Assembly (NCBI RefSeq): GCF_024171885.1
Contig: NZ_JAMTCP010000019.1
Span: 1-64,000, forward strand
Source of the DNA: Streptoalloteichus tenebrarius
GTDB lineage: Bacteria > Actinomycetota > Actinomycetes > Mycobacteriales > Pseudonocardiaceae
DNA length: 64,000 bases
Direction: 5' to 3'
Shown here: positions 28,987-37,022 of the stretch, piece after piece
How positions within the stretch are numbered: the stretch's first letter is position 1
How the letters are laid out: the number at the start of each line of letters is the position of its first letter
Made by a program: the position numbers and the translations under genes
The notes under the pieces: model-generated
Seen by the model: the letters and a program-made list of their open reading frames with translations, nothing else
Told to the model about the DNA's origin: nothing
The model's database searches: none

Positions 28987-31964
28987 GCCCTGTCGTCCCG
29001 GCCGGGACGGTCCACAGTGGACCTCCCGCCGGCCCCGCCTCCCCCGGGCCCGTCCGTGGCCGCGCCCCAGTCCCCCCGGCCCACGCCGGCGGTCTGGAGC
29101 TCGGTGTCCGGCTCAGGGTCCAGGCCCAGGCCGGTGAACTCGTCCACCTCGTCCTCGCCGGGCGCCGGCTCGACCAGCCCGTCGCCGCCGAGCCCCACCA
29201 CCCCGTTCCCCGCGGCCCCGCGTCCGCGGGGCGGGGCCGGCTCCGGGGCGTCGGGCACCTCGGGCGCCACACCGCCGGCCGGCTCCCCGCGCAGGGCGTC
29301 GGGCGTGGTGTCCATCGCCGTCCGCAGGTGGGCCAGGTGGTCACCGCCGAAGTCGATGCGGATGCGCTCCACGCCCCCCGCGCCGTCGCCGAAGATGAAC
29401 TGGCGGGGCGAGCGGTCGCGTTCGGTGGCGTTGCGGGCCGCGCCGCCGGGGCGACGGCCGAGGCTGGCCACCACCTGCTCGTACCCGGCCCCGACCGGCA
29501 CCTTCAGCAGCCGCAACGCGTCCGCCTGCGCGTGCTCGTCGTCCAACCGGCCGACGAAGACCGAGTCCAGCAGCGAGACGAAACCCTGGATGCGCAGGAA
29601 GTCGGCCGGGATCTGGCTGGACAGCAGCACCCGGACGTTCCACTTCCGCGAGTCGCGGGCGAACCGGTTCATCAGCACCCGGCCGGTCGGCACCTCGGAC
29701 AGGAAGAACGCCTCGTCGATCCAGACACCCTTGCGCAGGTCCTTGGGCCGCTCGTAGATCGAGCGCTGGGTGAGCCAGGCGGCCAGGTTCAGCAGCTCGA
29801 CGCCGAGCGCCTCGGCGTCGGTCCAGTGTTCGCGGCCGACGCCGTCCTTGGGCAGGGTCAGCCCAGCCATCGTCAGCACGGTGAACCGGTCGTCCCTGGC
29901 CTCGGAGTAGGGGTCGGCGTCGACCTCCGGGATCAGCAGGGACATCCGTTCCCGCATCTCGTCCAGGAAGTCGGCGACGACGACCGCGTGCTCGTGGTGG
30001 TCGCTGGCGTCGCGCCGCAACGCGTCGAACACCATGCCGGGGTGGGCGTCCTGCCGCCCGCCCACGGTGCGCACCGCCCGCAGCAGCACGATCCGGGTCT
30101 GGGCCAGGCGCGCGACCTCGTAGGGCAGCAGGCCGGTGAGCACGTCGAGCACCAGCCGACGCCGGGTGGCCGCCGCCAGCGCGCGTTCCCTGCGCCAGGC
30201 CCGTTCCGGGTCGTCCTCGTCGAGGAAGTGCTCCAGTTGCGGCTCGGCGACCACGCGGTAGGGGTTGAGGATGCCGGGCTGCGCGTTGAGCAGGTTGATC
30301 GGCCGGGCGTAGGGCCGCAGCTCGGGCAGCTCGCAGAGCTTGGCCAACGGCCCCGACGGGTCGAGCACCGTCCAGTAGGCGCCGGAGCGCAACGTCTTGT
30401 AGACGATGCCGCCGCCGAGGAACGACTTGCCGCCGCCCAGCCCGGCGACCATGGCCGTCAGGCCGGAGGCGTCCCGCACCTCCTGCGCCATCCACGGGTC
30501 CCACGCCACCGGCCGGCGGGTGGCCGTGCAGGTCTCGCCGAGCAGGATGCCGCGCCGGTCGCCGACCTCCGCGGTGGCCGTGGGCACGGCCGAGGCCGCC
30601 CACACCACGGACCCTCGGCGCATGTACGCGCCGGAGGCCAGTGGCTCGCCGGGGATGAACTCCCTGGCCATCGCGTACTGCGCCTCGGGGTGCTCGATCG
30701 CGATCTTCGGCTTGTACAGGTCGAGGAGCTGCTGGGCCAGCCGCAGCGCGTCGCGCTCGCTCGGCCCGGAGACCGCCAGCCGCCACCAGGACCGCACCCG
30801 GGTGGCCAGCGCGGTGAAGCCGGAGGTCATCTCGTCGTCGATCTCCAGCACCCGCCCGGCCTGGCGGGCCAGCGACTGCGGCGGCTCCAGCTCGTGCTCG
30901 TCGGTGTAGTGGCGGACCTGCGAACGCACCTTGTTCATCTGGCGCTGGAGCTCGCCGGCCACCTCCTCGGGCCGCCGCACGTAGATCCGGGCCGACCACT
31001 CCACCGAGGCGGGCAGCCGGTCGGAGCGCTGCACCCACGGGTCGTCGATCTCCGGGATCTGGAGGCCGTGCATCTGGCCGACCGTGAGCACGCAGAGGTG
31101 CCGGCGGACGCCGGCGTTGGAGCCGGTCCTGCCCCGCACCACGACGGTCGGCGCGTACGGCTCCTGGTGGAAGTCGGCGGCGTCGGTGAAGCTGGCCAGG
31201 TCCTCCGGCTCCCAGTCGGCTCCGGGCACCGCGGGCATGTTGCGGGGCGCGGGCAGCCCCAGCGAGCAGGACCGGTGCATCAGCCAGGACATCTCCTCGG
31301 CGGTCACCGGCCGGCCCTCCAGCCCGGAGGAGCCGATCACCTGGTCCAGGTGCTCCACCTCGGAGTCCAGGGCCACCAGCTCGGCGTCGACCGCCTCGGG
31401 GAAGATGCGGCGCAGCACGGGCGCGGCGCGCTCCACCGCGCGGTCCACCACGTTGCGGGTCTGCACCTGGACACCGAGGTAGACCTCCTTCTCCGCCATG
31501 GACCGACCCATGAGCTGCTGCTGCTCGCCGATCATGTAGTCGTCGAAGGTCAACGCGCCCGGGACGTCGGGCAGCCGGTTGACCGCGTTGTGCACGTGCG
31601 CCTCGGCCCACATGCGGATGGGATAGGGCCGGGTGGTGACCCGCAGGTGCAGCCACCGACCCTGCAACTCGGCGTACTGGCCCGCGATCGCGTAGATCAG
31701 GTCCTGGCGTTGGGAGTCCGAGCGGAACGACCAGCGCTGGGGGGCCAACCGGTACCAGGCGAAGACGTCCTGTGAGGTGCGCAGCAGGTGGCCGTCGATG
31801 CTGCGGGCCGCGATGGACGGCGTGTAGCTGGGGATCGACTGCTCGCCGGGCAGCCGACGGCCGCGGCGGCTGTAGACCCGCTTGTCGCCACGGGCCCCGG
31901 ACTGACGCGGGACGGAGCCCTCCGACCTGCCCCCACCGCGCCGACCGCGCCGCTTACCGAACAC
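28983..31964 (-). CDS. VirB4-like secretion ATPase
   Basis: 993 residues. The N-terminal half is the VirB4 membrane/assembly domain. The C-terminal half holds a RecA-like ATPase with Walker A VAGLGGGKSFLGGG (about 509-516), Walker B KGVWIDEAFFLSE (about 750) and the downstream SRKWNVRVLLSSQIPADFLR typical of the family. The last 120 residues are an acidic Gly/Pro tail. VirB4 proteins power assembly and substrate transfer of type IV secretion systems. The start overlaps the VirB3-like gene by 11 bp. No relaxase or VirD4 coupling protein lies nearby, so export of protein rather than plasmid DNA, or a chromosomal role, should be considered. Confidence 0.88.
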   Translation of the reverse strand: MFGKRRGRRGGGRSEGSVPRQSGARGDKRVYSRRGRRLPGEQSIPSYTPSIAARSIDGHLLRTSQDVFAWYRLAPQRWSFRSDSQRQDLIYAIAGQYAELQGRWLHLRVTTRPYPIRMWAEAHVHNAVNRLPDVPGALTFDDYMIGEQQQLMGRSMAEKEVYLGVQVQTRNVVDRAVERAAPVLRRIFPEAVDAELVALDSEVEHLDQVIGSSGLEGRPVTAEEMSWLMHRSCSLGLPAPRNMPAVPGADWEPEDLASFTDAADFHQEPYAPTVVVRGRTGSNAGVRRHLCVLTVGQMHGLQIPEIDDPWVQRSDRLPASVEWSARIYVRRPEEVAGELQRQMNKVRSQVRHYTDEHELEPPQSLARQAGRVLEIDDEMTSGFTALATRVRSWWRLAVSGPSERDALRLAQQLLDLYKPKIAIEHPEAQYAMAREFIPGEPLASGAYMRRGSVVWAASAVPTATAEVGDRRGILLGETCTATRRPVAWDPWMAQEVRDASGLTAMVAGLGGGKSFLGGGIVYKTLRSGAYWTVLDPSGPLAKLCELPELRPYARPINLLNAQPGILNPYRVVAEPQLEHFLDEDDPERAWRRERALAAATRRRLVLDVLTGLLPYEVARLAQTRIVLLRAVRTVGGRQDAHPGMVFDALRRDASDHHEHAVVVADFLDEMRERMSLLIPEVDADPYSEARDDRFTVLTMAGLTLPKDGVGREHWTDAEALGVELLNLAAWLTQRSIYERPKDLRKGVWIDEAFFLSEVPTGRVLMNRFARDSRKWNVRVLLSSQIPADFLRIQGFVSLLDSVFVGRLDDEHAQADALRLLKVPVGAGYEQVVASLGRRPGGAARNATERDRSPRQFIFGDGAGGVERIRIDFGGDHLAHLRTAMDTTPDALRGEPAGGVAPEVPDAPEPAPPRGRGAAGNGVVGLGGDGLVEPAPGEDEVDEFTGLGLDPEPDTELQTAGVGRGDWGAATDGPGGGGAGGRSTVDRPGRDDRA

Positions 31965-32409
31965 CGCGAACCTCCTTCGTGCGGGCGCGGGTTGCGCGCG
32001 TCCGGTCGCGCCGCGCCCTGGTCCGTCCGGACCGCGCCCGCCTCGGCCTGGGCCGCGTCGGGCTGACCCGGATCCTGGCCGCGCTCACCGCGCCGCCCCG
32101 GGCGGAGGAGTTCTCCCTCGGGGCGGTCAGCTCGCGCAGCCACATCAGACCGACCGCGGACAGCGGCCGCTCGTGGCTGATCCGGGCACAGATGATCTTC
32201 GTGAGGACGATCGTGATGACGAGGGCCCACGCGGTGGAGAAGAAGCTGAACCCGATGCCCATCCGGCGTTCGACCGTCAGCACCAGCAGGAAGACGGCGA
32301 TGCCCACGCCCCAGGCGACGTACCGGACCCGCCAGGGGAACGTGGCCCTCGGCGGCCCGAGCCAGACGGCGTCGACGCGGTAGACCTCGTCGTCGGTGCG
32401 GATCCGCAC
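31954..32409 (-). CDS. VirB3/PrgI-like small membrane protein
   Basis: 151 residues: two adjacent transmembrane helices (WRVRYVAWGVGIAVFLLVLTVERR and STAWALVITIVLTKIIC) in the first 85 residues, then an Arg/Ser/Thr-rich basic tail. Size, hairpin topology and position directly before virB4 with overlap match VirB3/PrgI/TcpE proteins. No family motif was recognised. The first five residues follow the VirB2-like stop by 6 bp. Confidence 0.65.
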   Translation of the reverse strand: MRIRTDDEVYRVDAVWLGPPRATFPWRVRYVAWGVGIAVFLLVLTVERRMGIGFSFFSTAWALVITIVLTKIICARISHERPLSAVGLMWLRELTAPRENSSARGGAVSAARIRVSPTRPRPRRARSGRTRARRDRTRATRARTKEVRGVR

Positions 32410-32415
32410 GGCGGC

Positions 32416-32691
32416 TCACCCGCCGCTGAAGAGGCCGGCGATCCAGCGGCCGATGTCGACGCCGGAGCCGGTGACCGCCAGGCCGATGATGGCCAGGGCG
32501 ACGAACACGCCGCCCACGCGCTTCATCACGCCCGCGTTGTCGCCCTTGCCGCCGCCCAGCCACAGCAGCAGCAGGGCCACCGTGAGCAGCAGCAGCGGGA
32601 CGAGGTTGTCCAGGATCCAGGCGCGGATCCCGCCGGTCCCCAGGCCGGACTGGGCCAGCGTGGCCGCCGTGTTCATGGCCGTCGCGAGCAT
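32416..32691 (-). CDS. VirB2/TrbC-like small membrane protein
   Basis: 91 residues, two hydrophobic helices (AWILDNLVPLLLLTVALLLLW and VFVALAIIGLAVTGSGVD) with a short basic loop, in the range of VirB2/TrbC pilin-like subunits. First gene of the operon; ATG at 32691 with AGGAG 6 bp upstream. It could form the pilus-like or channel subunit, by analogy only. Confidence 0.65.
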   Translation of the reverse strand: MLATAMNTAATLAQSGLGTGGIRAWILDNLVPLLLLTVALLLLWLGGGKGDNAGVMKRVGGVFVALAIIGLAVTGSGVDIGRWIAGLFSGG

Positions 32692-33067
32692 GTCTTACTC
32701 CTGGTGCGATCCCCGCCGGCGGCGGTGGTCGATGTTCGACGTGGGAACCATAGGACCACTCTCCGACGCTGAATACGTCTAATCCGGCCAACCCTCATCA
32801 TCGCGACGCGGTGTCGTCGGGTGAACCACCGACGCGGCCTTCTCCCAGTTGCCGGGACAATTCACCCACCTGCGGAGCTCCTGATCACTCAGCGTGCATG
32901 ACAACCGGGGCGGCACGATCACCAGCACATCCCACCGGGTCCTGGGGAGGGTGGCGGCGTCACCGAACCTCGTACCCCGTTCAGGGGTAACACGATCCGT
33001 GCGCCGCTCCGCGGGTACCGTCGGCGGGCCGGTCCGCACCGTCGAGCCGTCCCGAGGAGATCCGTCG
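32692..33067. other. Divergent regulatory region between the type IV-like operon and the RHH gene
   Basis: 376 bp with no supported gene. It must carry promoters for the leftward operon and the rightward RHH gene. It contains a perfect 6-bp inverted repeat at 32973-32989. No clear -35/-10 pair could be fixed for either direction. Confidence 0.5.
32973..32989. promoter_or_regulatory. Candidate operator (TACCCC-N5-GGGGTA)
   Basis: Perfect 6-bp inverted repeat with a 5-bp spacer, 79 bp before the RHH-protein start in the divergent region. Binding by the RHH product is a hypothesis. Confidence 0.35.
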
Positions 33068-33388
33068 ATGGCAGAGCCGACCCCACCCCCGTCCGGCTCC
33101 GTCGGTGTCGGCCCGGACGCGGGCCGCGGTGAGGTTACCGGGGCGGCGGGCGGTGTCCCCCGTCGGGTGCAGCGAACGATCAACTTCGATCGGGGCGTCC
33201 TGGAACGCGCCCGTGCCGCCGCCACCTACCTCGCCACCCGCGAACCCGGCGCCGGCGTCCGCAGTCTCGCCGACATCGTCAACCTCGCTGTGGCGCAACG
33301 GGTCGCCGAGTTGGAGGAGCGGTACAACGACGGGAAGCCCTTCCGCCCCGTCTACCGCATGCCCCCTGGCCGCCCCTCCCGGAACTGA
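33068..33388 (+). CDS. Ribbon-helix-helix-type DNA-binding protein
   Basis: 106 residues. A disordered Pro/Gly head (about 40) precedes a compact domain: RRVQRTINFDRGVLERARAA (beta strand and helix 1) and VRSLADIVNLAVAQRVAELE (helix 2), ending NDGKPFRPVYRMPPGRP. The pattern resembles ParB/CopG-type RHH proteins of actinobacterial plasmid partition and their chromosomal relatives. ATG at 33068 with GAGGAG upstream. Its position between a type IV-like operon and type VII-type genes suggests a local regulator, or a leftover partition protein of an integrated element. Confidence 0.7.
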   Translation: MAEPTPPPSGSVGVGPDAGRGEVTGAAGGVPRRVQRTINFDRGVLERARAAATYLATREPGAGVRSLADIVNLAVAQRVAELEERYNDGKPFRPVYRMPPGRPSRN

Positions 33389-33547
33389 CCCTCCACCTCA
33401 CGTCCAACCCCGGCGCTCCTCCTCCCCGTCCGCCCAGCCCGGGCGCGAAGGCAGACACTGCCTCGATCCGCTGTACAGCGAACGAAAACGCGGTGAACTG
33501 ACGGGGAACGCCCGCTCCGTCACCACGTCCACGACCCTCACGGAAAC

Positions 33548-33576
33548 GATCACAGCCCGTACCCCACCGCGGTACC
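33548..33576 (+). promoter_or_regulatory. Conserved upstream box, copy 1
   Basis: 29-bp block starting GATCACAGC and ending CACCGCGGTACC. 24 of 29 bases match the block upstream of the second EspC-like gene, and it ends 43 bp before the start codon here (42 bp there). Probably the shared promoter of the duplicated unit. Confidence 0.5.
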
Positions 33577-33619
33577 GTGTGTGCCCAGAGCGGCCGACAT
33601 CTGCATAGGGGAGACGACG

Positions 33620-33889
33620 ATGGGGCCAGGCGCGACGGTCAGAGTCAACAAGGACGACGTCCTCCAAGCCGCCGCGGATTTCGACAGCGAGGCCAACCGC
33701 CTGGAGGAGCGGGTCGCCTACTACCCGGGCGAGATGACCGCCGCGGCCAAGCCGGTGCTGCGCGACCCGGGGAGCCGTGACGTCTCCAATGTTCTCAAGA
33801 AGAAGCTTCGCGAGGATGGCACGTCCTACATCAATCGGGCCCAGGAATACGTCCGGCAGCTTCGAACCGTCGCGAACCAGCTCAGGTAG
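33620..33889 (+). pseudogene. EspC-like type VII secretion target, truncated by an amber codon
   Basis: The frame runs 89 codons (ATG at 33620, GGGGAG upstream) to TAG at 33887. Compared with the intact paralogue at 34723, the reading frame continues after this stop through TAKSYGYTDE, meets a second TAG at 33920-33922, then runs to a final TAG at 33959-33961. AAG and CAG codons of the paralogue correspond to the two amber codons. The helical domain is complete (VNKDDVLQAAADFDSEANRL ... YINRAQEYVRQLRTVANQL), but the C-terminal YxxxD export signal lies beyond the first stop. The truncated form would not be expected to be secreted by an ESX system. Could still act as a cytoplasmic partner, or be decaying. 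Confidence 0.75.
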
Positions 33890-33953
33890 ACCGCGAAGAG
33901 CTACGGCTACACAGACGAATAGATCGCGGAAGCGCTGTGCAAGGGAGTGAAGA

Positions 33954-34553
33954 GTGTCTAGGCGCCGAACGGCCCTGTGCACCCTGGTGCTGCTCACGAC
34001 GATCGCGGCCTCGGCATGCACCGCTCAGGGCAGCCCGTCCCCGAGCGCAGGCCGCGACAACAACCCCGCGCCTGGCTCGTCCGCCGCGAAGCTTCCACCG
34101 CGTCCCAAGGACATTCCCGCCACCAGCATCGACGCGTGCAAGGTGTTCGGTAAGGACCAGCTCAAGACTCTCGGTCTGGACAGTGAGCCACGCAAGGCCA
34201 CCAACGGTGCGGACAGGTTCGGCAACCAGGGCTGCATCGTGTCCAAGGTGGGCGGGGATCCGTATTTCAACTACTTGGTCATCCCCGTGCCGCAGGAGGG
34301 CGTGGACGCCTGGCTGAAGGGCGACCGCGACTCCGACATCAAGCAGGTGACCGTGAGCGGTTTCGGTGCGGTGCGGGCGCATCCGAACGGAACCAGTGGT
34401 TTGGCGTGCAGCGTGGTGGTCGACATCGCGGACGGCCAGAGCCTGAACGTGCAGTTCACCGCCGGGACGCCGAAGTCGTTCGATCAGGAGCAGCTCTGCG
34501 ATCGGGCCAGGCAGGGGGCTGAGCTGGCCATGCGAACCCTGACGCAGGGATGA
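33954..34553 (+). CDS. DUF3558 lipoprotein (copy 1)
   Basis: 199 residues: signal peptide with lipobox LLTTIAASAC, a Ser/Pro/Asn spacer, then a DUF3558 domain (IDACKVFGKDQLKTLGLDSE ... GNQGCIVSKVGGDPYFNYLV ... CDRARQGAELAMRTL). DUF3558 proteins are surface lipoproteins of actinobacteria, of unknown function. GTG at 33954 overlaps by 8 bp the original end (33961) of the EspC-like frame, a coupling kept in copy 2. With that frame now broken by stops, coupled initiation here may be reduced. Confidence 0.87.
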   Translation: MSRRRTALCTLVLLTTIAASACTAQGSPSPSAGRDNNPAPGSSAAKLPPRPKDIPATSIDACKVFGKDQLKTLGLDSEPRKATNGADRFGNQGCIVSKVGGDPYFNYLVIPVPQEGVDAWLKGDRDSDIKQVTVSGFGAVRAHPNGTSGLACSVVVDIADGQSLNVQFTAGTPKSFDQEQLCDRARQGAELAMRTLTQG

Positions 34554-34651
34554 CGCGGACGTCCGGAGACGGCACTTGTCGTAGTGCCCCTCGGCCAGTC
34601 GGGCGCGCCCCTCGTGATCCGCCCACGGAGACGCCCAATCTTGGCGATACC

Positions 34652-34680
34652 GATCACGGCGCGTACATCACTGCGGTACC
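34652..34680 (+). promoter_or_regulatory. Conserved upstream box, copy 2
   Basis: Starts GATCACGGC and ends CACTGCGGTACC; 24/29 identical to 33548-33576, at the same distance from the start codon of the downstream EspC-like gene. Confidence 0.5.
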
Positions 34681-34722
34681 TTCGGTGCGCAACAAGGTCT
34701 GCTGGCAGGGGGAGAGATCGAG

Positions 34723-35058
34723 GTGTCTGAAGGCAGCAAGCTCGTCGTCAACAAGGAGAACGTCCTCCAGGCCGCCGCGGCCTTCCAGGCTGAAGCAGAC
34801 CGCATGGCTGATGTCGTCGACCTCCATGCGGGCAAGATGCGGTTCGACGCCGTGTTCGGCGACCCCGCGAGCGCGGACATGTCGTCCGCGCTGGCGGCGC
34901 GTCTCCAGAACGACCAGGACTCCCACGTCTCGCGGGCAAGGCAGTACGTCGCTGAGCTGAGGAGCGCGGCCTCCCAGCTCCAGAAGGTCGCCAAAGACTA
35001 CGGCTACACCGACGAGCAGATCGCCGAAGCCCTTTCCAAGGGAGCCGAGAGTGTCTAA
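34723..35058 (+). CDS. EspC-like type VII secretion target (intact copy)
   Basis: 111 residues, all-helical, with a VNKENVLQAAAAFQAEADRM first helix, a VSRARQYVAELRSAASQLQK second helix, and the C-terminal motif YGYTD (Tyr93-Asp97), which fits the YxxxD/E signal of ESX substrates. Size and layout fit the EspC/DUF2580 group of type VII-associated proteins. GTG start at 34723, with purine-rich GGGGGAGAG upstream. Its stop overlaps the downstream lipoprotein gene by 8 bp. Confidence 0.82.
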   Translation: MSEGSKLVVNKENVLQAAAAFQAEADRMADVVDLHAGKMRFDAVFGDPASADMSSALAARLQNDQDSHVSRARQYVAELRSAASQLQKVAKDYGYTDEQIAEALSKGAESV

Positions 35059-35641
35059 CCGTCCTTCTCGGGCCGCTCTGCTCGCATCGCTCATCGCGGC
35101 TTCCGCGTTGACGGCGTGCAGCAGCACGCCGGGACAGCCAACAGCGAGCTCGGCGACGACAACTGGCAACTCATCCGCTGCCACGAGTACTGCAACTCGC
35201 CCGAAGTCGATCTCCGTGGAGAGCCTTGACCAGTGCAAGGTCCTCACCAATGAGCAACAGCAGCAGCTCGGGCTGGACAGCCCACCACGGCTGATCGCCG
35301 AGGGTTCCGCGGACACGTATGGCAACAAGGGCTGCGCCTTCCGCAGGACGCGGTCAGAGCCTTGGGTGAGTTATCTGGTCGTACCGCGCCCACAAGAAGG
35401 AATCGAGGCGTGGCTGGACGGGAAGCGCCGGGTTCAGGTCAGCGAGCTGACGGTCGCGGGATTCCGGGCTGTGGAAACCAGGAACGGAGCCATCTCCTGC
35501 AACATCGTGATCGATGTCGCGGAGCGGCAGAGCCTTGACATCCAGTTCCGCCCGGACTCCACGGGTTTCACCCCAGACCAGATGTGCGAGAAGGCCAGGC
35601 AGGGCGCCGAACTCGCCATGCAGACCCTGCTCCAGCGCTGA
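35051..35641 (+). CDS. DUF3558 lipoprotein (copy 2)
   Basis: 196 residues with lipobox ASALTAC, a Thr/Ser-rich spacer and a DUF3558 domain (LDQCKVLTNEQQQQLGLDSP, GNKGCAFRRT, MCEKARQGAELAMQTLLQR). Clearly paralogous to 33954-34553. GTG at 35051 overlaps the EspC-like gene, so this pair is translationally coupled. A PPE-like gene begins 19 bp downstream and may be co-transcribed. Confidence 0.87.
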   Translation: MSNRPSRAALLASLIAASALTACSSTPGQPTASSATTTGNSSAATSTATRPKSISVESLDQCKVLTNEQQQQLGLDSPPRLIAEGSADTYGNKGCAFRRTRSEPWVSYLVVPRPQEGIEAWLDGKRRVQVSELTVAGFRAVETRNGAISCNIVIDVAERQSLDIQFRPDSTGFTPDQMCEKARQGAELAMQTLLQR

Positions 35642-35660
35642 AGTTCGAGGGGGAACGGAA

Positions 35661-37022
35661 ATGTACTTCGGGGTCGGGTACTACCGATACGAGGGCTTCG
35701 ACCTGGAGACCAAGGTCAGATGGGTCAAGCAGGAGGGCGCCGGCCTGAGCGTCCTCCAGGACAACGCGGACGCGGTGCGCGGACTGACGGAGGCTCTGTA
35801 CCAGTCCGAGAACAACCTGCGTCGTGTTTTGGGACAGATCAACGTCGCGTGGGAGGGCTCCGCAGCGGATGCCGCCACGACGGCGATGACGCGGGCAGCG
35901 AAGTGGGCAACCGAGTCAGGTGACACCGGAGCCATCAGCGTCTACCAGGTGAACAACCAGATGCAGGCGGCCTCCTTCGCACGCCATGACATGCCGGAGG
36001 TCGTGGCGAAGCCCGAGTACGGGATGGGCGACCTCGCAGGAGACACGCTCCAGGCCGGGGCGAAGGTTTTCGGCGCCAACATCGACGTTCAGACCAACTT
36101 CGACAAGCAGGTCGCAGCTCGTCGTGAGGCCGACAAGAAGGCGAACTCGGTTCTTCGGGAATACGAGTCCTCATCACGTGCTGTGCTGGCGGGGATAGAA
36201 CCGATCCTGGAGCCGCCGAAGATCACGGTGGAGACGGCGGACTCCAGCACGCCGCCGCCGCCCAGCTCGGTCGACTCGTGGCAGAGCGACCGGACCACCG
36301 GGCGCAACACGACGGTGAGCCCGCAGGGCGACGTGGTCACGCCGCCGAACCGGGTGAGCCCGCCGCCGGTCGCCCCACCGGACGGGAACCGGCCGCCGGC
36401 GATCACCCCGCCCACGAACTTCCCGCCCCCGGTGCGGGTCGACCCGCTCCCCGAGCCGCGTCCCCTGCCGACGCCCACGCCACCGCCGCCGGGAGGCGGC
36501 CCGTCCCCCACTCCGGTCCCGGTTCCCCCGCCGGGGTTCCGGCCGCCCGGCGGCGGGTGGCGGCCGGGCGAGGCGCCGGGCCGACAGGGCGGCGGTCCGG
36601 GCCGGGTCCCCGTCGGGCCTGGTGTCCCAGGAGGGGATCGTGCCGGCGGCGGCGGTCGGTCCGGCGGGGTCGGCGGCGGTCCGCGTGGCGGCATGCCGGG
36701 CGGCGGTGTCCTGGGGGCCGGTGGCGCGGGTGAGGCCCATCGCGGGTCCCCGTTCGGGCGTGGCCCGCTGTCGGGCGGGGTGATCGGCGAGGCTGGCCCC
36801 GGGGCTCGCGGCGGCGTGGCCGGTGGTGCGGCGGGTGGTGCGGGCCGAGGTGGCTCGATCATGCAGCCGGCCGTGGGTGGTGCGCACGGCGCGGGCGCGC
36901 GGGGCGAGGAGGACGGCGAGCACACCGACAAGTACGCGGAGCAGACCGACGAGCACTTCCTCGACAACATCCCGTTGGTGGCCCCGCCGGTCATCGGCGG
37001 CAACCCGCCGGGCCAGCCGTGA
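35661..37022 (+). CDS. PPE-like type VII secretion substrate with Pro/Gly-rich C-terminus
   Basis: 453 residues. Residues 1-180 are helical, with a WxG turn at VAWEGSAAD (Trp64), resembling the helical hairpin of WXG100/PPE proteins. About 190-310 are Pro-rich and about 310-430 Gly-rich (GGVGGGPRGGMPGGGV), ending in an acidic stretch with DEHFLDNIPLV. Such proteins are exported by ESX systems and held by EspG chaperones; the next gene encodes an EspG. ATG at 35661, with GAGGGGGAACGG before it. The 3' half is low-complexity. Confidence 0.8.
   Translation: MYFGVGYYRYEGFDLETKVRWVKQEGAGLSVLQDNADAVRGLTEALYQSENNLRRVLGQINVAWEGSAADAATTAMTRAAKWATESGDTGAISVYQVNNQMQAASFARHDMPEVVAKPEYGMGDLAGDTLQAGAKVFGANIDVQTNFDKQVAARREADKKANSVLREYESSSRAVLAGIEPILEPPKITVETADSSTPPPPSSVDSWQSDRTTGRNTTVSPQGDVVTPPNRVSPPPVAPPDGNRPPAITPPTNFPPPVRVDPLPEPRPLPTPTPPPPGGGPSPTPVPVPPPGFRPPGGGWRPGEAPGRQGGGPGRVPVGPGVPGGDRAGGGGRSGGVGGGPRGGMPGGGVLGAGGAGEAHRGSPFGRGPLSGGVIGEAGPGARGGVAGGAAGGAGRGGSIMQPAVGGAHGAGARGEEDGEHTDKYAEQTDEHFLDNIPLVAPPVIGGNPPGQP

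Noticed and set aside
24878..32691. Integrative conjugative element with DNA transfer
   Set aside because: No relaxase, coupling protein, integrase or att repeats in the window; only the secretion core is present.
33887..33922. Recoding of TAG (for example pyrrolysine) in the EspC-like gene
   Set aside because: No supporting machinery or precedent in this group; the paralogue has ordinary Lys and Gln codons at these positions.
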